A DNA stretch of 55,204 bases from Terriglobia bacterium (GTDB lineage: Bacteria; Acidobacteriota; Terriglobia; UBA7540), in contig JASHPE010000080.1 of NCBI GenBank assembly GCA_030038235.1, positions 1 to 55,204 on the forward strand, read 5' to 3'. A program made the position numbers and the translations under genes. This document shows positions 51,084 to 55,204 of this stretch, one piece after another. The first letter of the stretch is position 1; every line of letters starts with the position of its first letter. The notes beneath the pieces were generated by a model, which saw only the letters and a list, made by a program, of their open reading frames with translations, ran no database searches and was not told the origin of the DNA.

Positions 51084-51482
51084 CTAGTCTGGCTGCTCGA
51101 TGTGGACGTCGTTGCCGCTGGGATCGTTGAAGTTGAATCCGCGCGCCGGCCAGTTCTCGTGCCGCAGTTCGCGCGTGATGGCGACGCCCTGCGATTTCAC
51201 GCCCGCATAAACTGAATCGATGCCGCCCACGCGCAAGTAGAGTAGCCGGTACCGGGGCGCGCCCAGACAGACCCGCTGCCTTCGTCCATGATGAAAGTGG
51301 ACCTCAATCGCGTCGCGACCCATGATGGCTTAAGTGGCAAAGTCTTCATCGTCGCCGGGCCGGCCCTGCCCGTGAACATATCGCGTCTCGAAGCCCAGCA
51401 CGCGCTCGTACCACGCGGTTGTGTCGTAGATGTCGCTTACCGGGATGACCACAGTTGCCTTGAGGAACTGCGGCTCGGTCAT
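51084..51482 (-). pseudogene. VOC (glyoxalase-like) gene with nonsense codon and frame slips
   Basis: The ATG at 51482 opens MTEPQFLKATVVIPVSDIYD and TTAWYERVLGFETRYVHGQG, a typical VOC first beta-alpha-beta unit. At 51330-51332 a TAA interrupts DDEDFAT-stop-AIMGRDAIEVHFHH where a tyrosine would be expected. From about 51300 to 51250 the likely family sequence (DEGSGSVWARPGTGYS) is in another frame, and it returns to the first frame as YLRVGGIDSVYAGVKSQGVA, ending NDPSGNDVHIEQPD. So one nonsense codon and two compensating indels are present. The gene is in frame with, and downstream of, the transglutaminase. Confidence 0.7.
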
Positions 51483-52625
51483 ATCGCCTCTTCCTCGCTG
51501 GCCGCGCGCGGATGCTGATCCGGAATGCACGGGCGGGAGTGCCTTCTGTCCGGGCACAGGCAAGAGTGCCTGTGCTACCGGCACCGGAACTTCGTGGAAC
51601 GAGAACTTCTTCTCCACGTGATCGTACGGCTGGCCGTCGAGTTCGGCGTACGGATACACGAGATAGTTGACCGGCGGACCGCTTTGCGGCGGATTGAGAA
51701 CGAGATCGCGCCCGATCGTGAACTGCACCCGGTTGGTGTCGAGCGAGCCGAAGAAGAAGTCATGCTTTGCCGGATTCTTCCAGGCCTCGGAAATATCGAC
51801 GGGCACCCAGCCGAGGCCGCTCAGGTAGAACTCCGCCCAGCAGTGATACCCGGGAATTTCGCCGTCGGTCTTCCCTTCCGGCAGCGGGAAGCCGATTTCG
51901 AATCGCGCCGGAATCTTCTCGGCACGCATCAGCGCGATGAACAAGGAGTGAAAATCGGTGCAGTTGCCGTGCTTCGCGTCGCACGCCCAAATGGCGTCGC
52001 CGCGTCCCCAGCCTTCGCCGGATTTGTCATACCGCAGATTGTGAAAAACGTAGTCGTAGATGGCGTACGCCTTCGCAACGTCGCCGTTTTTGCCACGCGT
52101 GATCTCGGCCGCCATCGTCTTGAAGCGATCATTGATCGGCACCAGGCGATCGGGAGCGAGGAAGCGCGCCACATCCGGCGGAGCAGGATCGTCGTCGCGG
52201 TTGTAGCGCATCAAATCGTTCAGACCGCCCCGCGAATACTCCTTGCGAGTCACTTCATACGTCAGCGTGACCGTGACCGGCGCCTGCGCGTTTGCGATCT
52301 CCGCGTAGAGAACGGAATTCCCGTATTCGGAGTCGCGCCGGGTCCGGGAATCGACTTGTGAAACATCGAGCCCCGAGACGCTTTTCAGGACCACTTCCTG
52401 ATTCGCGTCGGATTTCGCGACCGGAATCCAGACCTTTACCTTCCCGGCCGGCACGGGATCGACGGTCACCTGGTAAACAAACTCAAAGCTGCGAGCTTCG
52501 CCCGGGGCCGAACCGGCGGTCGAGGTCCTCGCAGCCAGGTCGACAGCAATGAAGGGCAACGCTAGCAGCGCGGTCATGCAGCCGGCCGCGGCTCCGGTCA
52601 AACTGCGTGAAGTTCCTTGGCTCAT
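51330..52625 (-). CDS. Exported transglutaminase-like protein, 3' fused to VOC remnant
   Basis: 431 residues; about 355 belong to the transglutaminase-like protein. Signal peptide: GAAAGCMTALLALPFIAVDLAA. An N-terminal beta domain (about 45-160) precedes the transglutaminase-like cysteine peptidase core: HGNCTDFHSLFIALMRAEKI (Cys), GYHCWAEFYLSGLGW (His) and PVDISEAWK (Asp). The family cross-links or cleaves amide bonds outside the cytoplasm. Near KFSFHEVPVPV the frame enters a palindromic repeat (VAQALLPVPGQKALPP) and continues into the VOC gene without a stop, ending at 51330. The natural C-terminus was probably lost with the repeat insertion. Confidence 0.88.
   Translation of the reverse strand: MSQGTSRSLTGAAAGCMTALLALPFIAVDLAARTSTAGSAPGEARSFEFVYQVTVDPVPAGKVKVWIPVAKSDANQEVVLKSVSGLDVSQVDSRTRRDSEYGNSVLYAEIANAQAPVTVTLTYEVTRKEYSRGGLNDLMRYNRDDDPAPPDVARFLAPDRLVPINDRFKTMAAEITRGKNGDVAKAYAIYDYVFHNLRYDKSGEGWGRGDAIWACDAKHGNCTDFHSLFIALMRAEKIPARFEIGFPLPEGKTDGEIPGYHCWAEFYLSGLGWVPVDISEAWKNPAKHDFFFGSLDTNRVQFTIGRDLVLNPPQSGPPVNYLVYPYAELDGQPYDHVEKKFSFHEVPVPVAQALLPVPGQKALPPVHSGSASARGQRGRGDMTEPQFLKATVVIPVSDIYDTTAWYERVLGFETRYVHGQGRPGDDEDFAT
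51527..51578. repeat. Palindromic repeat, family 3 relative, at the transglutaminase/VOC junction
   Basis: GGCACAGGCAAGAGTGCCTG with flanking TGCTAC forms a hairpin, next to CGGGCGGGAGTGCCTTCTGT. Read on the minus strand in frame it gives AQALLPVPGQKALPP within the fused protein. Confidence 0.7.
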
Positions 52626-52834
52626 CTCTGAAAGGATACTCGAAAGACCGAGGGCGCGTCAGCCCCCGTCTTGCCACGCGCGGCGATGGATGGTTTCTCC
52701 GTATCTCTGTGCCTAAAAAGACCTCAACACTGAGGCCGCAGAGTCTCCGTGAACTCCGTGTTAAGAGGCTCCTCGGCACTGAGGTCACGGAGAACTCCGC
52801 TTGGTTGCGGCCGGGCCGTCCTAATATTCAGTGT
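52626..52834. other. Intergenic region with CTCCGTG-type repeats
   Basis: About 210 bases, no gene. GTATCTCTGTGCC, GTCTCCGTGAACTCCGTG and GGTCACGGAGAACTCCG recur, with AACACTGAGGCC and GGCACTGAGGTCAC as partial direct repeats (52725-52800). It forms a loose inverted structure and belongs to the same class of non-coding repetitive DNA as elsewhere in the window. Confidence 0.45.
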
Positions 52835-52863
52835 TTGTAGACGAGCCGGGGCACCGCTATAAT
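52835..52863 (+). promoter_or_regulatory. Sigma-70 promoter of the fluoride operon
   Basis: TTGTAG (52835-52840), 17-base spacer, TATAAT (52858-52863, perfect). The predicted start, about 52870, coincides with the beginning of the riboswitch. Confidence 0.8.
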
Positions 52864-52870
52864 GACACGA

Positions 52871-52934
52871 GGACAATCCGGGGCGATGGAGTTCGCCTGA
52901 CCCAACCTCCGATGATACCGGATGATGACTCCTG
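52871..52934 (+). promoter_or_regulatory. Fluoride riboswitch (crcB motif)
   Basis: The conserved crcB-motif elements are in order: GGGGCGATGGAGTTCGCC (P1/P2 with the GGCGATGG core), CCCAACC, and GATGATGACTCCTG (the CTGATGACTCCT-like 3' core). The position directly after a promoter, before a terminator and before crcB fits the fluoride riboswitch, which senses fluoride and lets transcription pass. A covariance search would give a formal score. Confidence 0.9.
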
Positions 52935-52966
52935 ACCGCCGCGGCGTGGCGTTCAGGAGTTTTTTG
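52928..52966 (+). terminator. Riboswitch-controlled intrinsic terminator
   Basis: ACTCCTGA (52928-52935) pairs with TTCAGGAGT (52952-52960), followed by TTTTTTG. The left arm belongs to the conserved 3' core of the riboswitch, so ligand-stabilised folding would prevent terminator formation: an ON switch. Confidence 0.85.
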
Positions 52967-53014
52967 TTTCTGGGCGCCAGATACCTTAGATGGCGGTAGA
53001 AAGGAAAGGATTAC

Positions 53015-53389
53015 TTGCGCGTCTTCTCGATGTTGGTGCTCTTCGGTTCACTGGGAACCCTGGCACGTTACGGACTGCAGGGTGTGGTGCAGGACCGTAC
53101 CGGGCCGCTGTTCCCGACCGGAACGCTGGCCGTGAACCTCGTAGGCTGCTTTCTGCTCGGCGGAATCGGACAGTATTCGCTGAGCCACATTTCCATCCCA
53201 GCCGACTGGCGCATCGGCGTCACCGTCGGCTTTTTTGGGGCGTTCACGACCTTCTCGACTTTCAGTTGGGAGACAGTCCACCTGCTCGACGACGGCGACT
53301 GGATGCGTGCGCTCCTTTATTCTGGCTTGAGTTTCCTGGGGGGACTGTTCCTGCTCAAACTCGGCATGCGTCTGGCAAATCGGTTCTGA
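53015..53389 (+). CDS. crcB: Fluoride ion channel CrcB/Fluc
   Basis: 124 residues from a TTG 6 bases after AAAGGAAAGGA; an ATG 15 bases later is an alternative. Four TM helices. Family motifs GSLGTLARYGLQ, GTLAVNLVGCFLLG and VGFFGAFTTFSTFSWE, containing the Phe/Asn pore residues. The protein forms a dual-topology dimeric channel that exports fluoride. It follows the fluoride riboswitch and is the first gene of the operon. Confidence 0.96.
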   Translation: MRVFSMLVLFGSLGTLARYGLQGVVQDRTGPLFPTGTLAVNLVGCFLLGGIGQYSLSHISIPADWRIGVTVGFFGAFTTFSTFSWETVHLLDDGDWMRALLYSGLSFLGGLFLLKLGMRLANRF

Positions 53390-53399
53390 CGGAGGCTCT

Positions 53400-53747
53400 G
53401 TGGAGCATCAGAAGTTCGAAGGCGAGCGCACGTTGATGCGCATTCACATCGGCGAGTCGGACCGCTGGCAGCACAAGCCGCTTTACCAGGCCATCGTGGA
53501 ACTCTGCCGGCGCGAAGGCCTGAGCGGCGTGACCGTACTGCGCGGCGTCGGCGGCTATGGATCGTCGAGCCGCTACCACACCGACAGCATTCTACGGCTT
53601 TCCCAGGATCTTCCCGTCGTGATCGAGGTCGTGGAAGACGCAGAGCGCATCGAACGCGTTCTGCCCCGGCTCGACGAGATGGTGGATGGTGGCCTGATCA
53701 CGCTCGAAAAAGTCCGCGTGATCCTCTACCGGTCCGGGAAAAGGTAA
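53400..53747 (+). CDS. DUF190 family protein
   Basis: 115 residues from a GTG with GGAGG 5 bases upstream. Family features: RIHIGESDRWQHKPLYQAIV, GLSGVTVLRGVGGYGSSSRY and the ending GGLITLEKVRVILYR, a PII-like ferredoxin-fold protein. DUF190 genes are regularly found beside crcB and under fluoride riboswitches; the biochemical role is not known, though PII-like folds suggest nucleotide binding. It starts 10 bases after crcB. Confidence 0.93.
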   Translation: MEHQKFEGERTLMRIHIGESDRWQHKPLYQAIVELCRREGLSGVTVLRGVGGYGSSSRYHTDSILRLSQDLPVVIEVVEDAERIERVLPRLDEMVDGGLITLEKVRVILYRSGKR

Positions 53748-53761
53748 GAAGGTCTCGACCT

Positions 53762-55204
53762 ATGAGAGACGTCTCCATGATGTCGGCCGCGGAAGTTGAA
53801 GTGGCGCAGCGCCCAGCGACGGGCAGCGATGCGGATGGGGCTTCGCGCTTGCTCCGCCTCTCTGAGCTGGCCGGGCGGCTGGAAGCGGAGCGCATCCGCG
53901 ACGAAGCTCGCGAGTTGGCCGACCGGGTGGCGGAAGGACGCTTCTATGTGGCCTGCCTGGGCCAGTTTAAGCGGGGAAAATCGACGCTGATCAATGCGCT
54001 GATCGGTGACCAGATGCTTCCCACCGGATTCGTTCCGGTGACGGCGGTGCCCACCGTCATCCGCTACGGCGAGCAACCGGGCGCTCGTGTCAGGCTGCGC
54101 GACGATTCCTGGCGCGAGATTGAAATCCTCGCGCTCGATCTGTACGTTTCCGAGGAACACAATCCGCGCAACGCGAAACGGGTGGCGGGAATTGAGGTGT
54201 TCACGCCGTGCCCGCTGCTCGAAGCAGGCCTTTGCCTCGTCGACACGCCAGGCCTCGGTTCCGTATTCCCTGAGAACACGGCCGCAACCGCGGCGTTTGT
54301 TCCCCACATCGATGCCGCACTCATCGTGCTGGGCGCAGATCCGCCGCTCGCCGGAGAGGAATTGACGCTGGTCGAGGCCATCGCGCCTCGGGTCGAGAAT
54401 CTGCTGGTCGTGCTGAACAAAGCGGACCGTACCACCGACGCCGAACGCTCCGCTGCTGCGCGCTTTGCCCGCCAGCTTCTGGAGCACCGTCTGAGCCGTC
54501 CCACTGGACCGATCTTCGAAGTCAGCGCCGTCGAGCGGCTGGAACATCGTGGACCCGAACGCGACTGGCACGCGTTGAACGAGACCCTGCTTGATCTGGT
54601 GCGGAACTCGGGACGCCAACTGGTCAGCGTAGCCTGCGAACGCGGCGTTGAGCGGCTCAGCGAGGAGTTGCTCGCGGTCCTCGGCGAAGAGCGGGAGGCG
54701 TTGCGGCGTCCGATCGCCGAGTCGGAAGGGCGGATCGCAGCCCTGAAAGAGACCACAGCCCGCGCCGAACAGTCGTTGGTTGAAGTAGGCTTCCTGATGA
54801 TGGCCGAGCAGCAGCGAATCTGTAGCACGTTCGTCGAGCGCCATCAAGGATTCCTCCGCACCGTACTGGCGGAGGCGGACAAGGAATTTCAGCACTCGGC
54901 GCCGCGCGGATTCGGGCCGTCGTACCGCCGCCGCCTGACGCGTCAGGCGCAGGAAATCGCGCGGCGCCACGTCACGCCCTGGCTCCGGACAGAGCAGGAA
55001 CTGGCGGAGCAGGAGTACCGGCGCGCCACAACCCGCTTCGTCGAGTTGGGCAACGAACTGCTCAGGAGGCTCGCCGAAGGCGGCATGACGGAGCTGGCGC
55101 TCATGCCGCACGCTCTCGATGCGGAATCGGGGCTCCGCGTGAAGTCGCGGTTTTCCTTTGCGGAGTTGATCGAGGTGGCTCAACCGGCCTCGCCTTTGCG
55201 TTGG
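53762..55204 (+). CDS. Dynamin-like GTPase, cut by right edge
   Basis: 481 residues are present and the frame runs off the window. The G1 loop is GQFKRGKST (from G67), with NALIGDQMLPTGFVPVTAVP (G2 Thr region), DTPGLGSVFPENT (G3) and LNKADRTTDAE (G4 NKAD). A helical region follows (RLSEELLAVLGEEREALRRP, EQSLVEVGFLMMAEQQRI), as in bacterial dynamins, which remodel or protect membranes in a GTP-dependent way. The start is 14 bases after the DUF190 stop, on the same strand, so it is likely part of the fluoride-controlled transcript. The binding site is weak (GGTCTCGACCT). Membrane paddle and C-terminus lie beyond the edge. Confidence 0.88.
   Translation, partial: MRDVSMMSAAEVEVAQRPATGSDADGASRLLRLSELAGRLEAERIRDEARELADRVAEGRFYVACLGQFKRGKSTLINALIGDQMLPTGFVPVTAVPTVIRYGEQPGARVRLRDDSWREIEILALDLYVSEEHNPRNAKRVAGIEVFTPCPLLEAGLCLVDTPGLGSVFPENTAATAAFVPHIDAALIVLGADPPLAGEELTLVEAIAPRVENLLVVLNKADRTTDAERSAAARFARQLLEHRLSRPTGPIFEVSAVERLEHRGPERDWHALNETLLDLVRNSGRQLVSVACERGVERLSEELLAVLGEEREALRRPIAESEGRIAALKETTARAEQSLVEVGFLMMAEQQRICSTFVERHQGFLRTVLAEADKEFQHSAPRGFGPSYRRRLTRQAQEIARRHVTPWLRTEQELAEQEYRRATTRFVELGNELLRRLAEGGMTELALMPHALDAESGLRVKSRFSFAELIEVAQPASPLRW

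Overview
The window reads as a GC-rich (about 60% by eye) chromosomal segment of a soil-type Acidobacteriota, probably of the Koribacter/Terriglobus side. That placement is an inference. It rests on futalosine-type menaquinone genes, tandem di-heme (DUF1111-like) oxidoreductases, a sedolisin (S53) peptidase with a polymer-like N-terminal domain, FG-GAP plus choice-of-anchor proteins, NtrBC regulators, and many short palindromic and heptad intergenic repeats. No rRNA, confirmed tRNA, CRISPR array or complete transposase was seen.

Layout. 1-8.5 kb: an M1 aminopeptidase cut by the left edge, an unrecognised two-TM protein, mqnA, an M61 glycyl-aminopeptidase, and a minus-strand operon of nucleoside hydrolase, DUF6265 and DedA, preceded by decayed DUF4160/DUF2442 genes. 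8.6-11.6 kb: the S53 peptidase. 11.6-12.5 kb: a gene-poor, AT-richer stretch with a near-consensus promoter. 12.5-16.4 kb: ubiX, a secreted hypothetical, mqnP, a divergent small conserved protein and mqnE, which with mqnA cover several steps of menaquinone synthesis. 16.4-18.7 kb: an accessory islet. A MntA/HepT toxin-antitoxin pair with a frameshifted toxin lies between two copies of the mqnE 3' end, followed by a repeat-rich AT-richer tract.

18.7-28.6 kb: a phospholipase C-type phosphoesterase, a broken small gene, and the minus-strand operon rpmH-rnpA-yidD-yidC-jag-mnmE (ribosome, RNase P, membrane insertion, tRNA modification). A beta-propeller protein and a HisC-type aminotransferase follow. 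28.8-33.4 kb: an envelope-regulation operon of ECF sigma factor, anti-sigma factor with HEAT-like repeats, DUF4097 protein and a double-PDZ protein, closed by a strong terminator. 33.6-41.5 kb: heme O synthase, DUF420, two tandem di-heme oxidoreductases, and an NtrB/NtrC-like pair whose regulator has GAFTDA in place of GAFTGA.

41.5-55.2 kb: a possible small RNA, a 1501-residue FG-GAP/choice-of-anchor surface protein, dprA, topA, a transglutaminase fused to a broken VOC gene, and a fluoride operon. In that operon a sigma-70 promoter, crcB-type riboswitch and terminator precede crcB, a DUF190 gene and a dynamin-like GTPase cut by the right edge.

The most notable signals are the fluoride-riboswitch operon carrying a dynamin-like GTPase; palindromic repeats that appear to sit in frame inside yidC, the FG-GAP gene and the transglutaminase gene; the duplicated mqnE 3' end around the toxin-antitoxin pair; and a dispersed GGAATGTC...TAGAATC repeat. 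Several reading frames are broken (hepT, DUF2442, VOC, the gene at 20241-20514), so recent decay or assembly indels are both possible.
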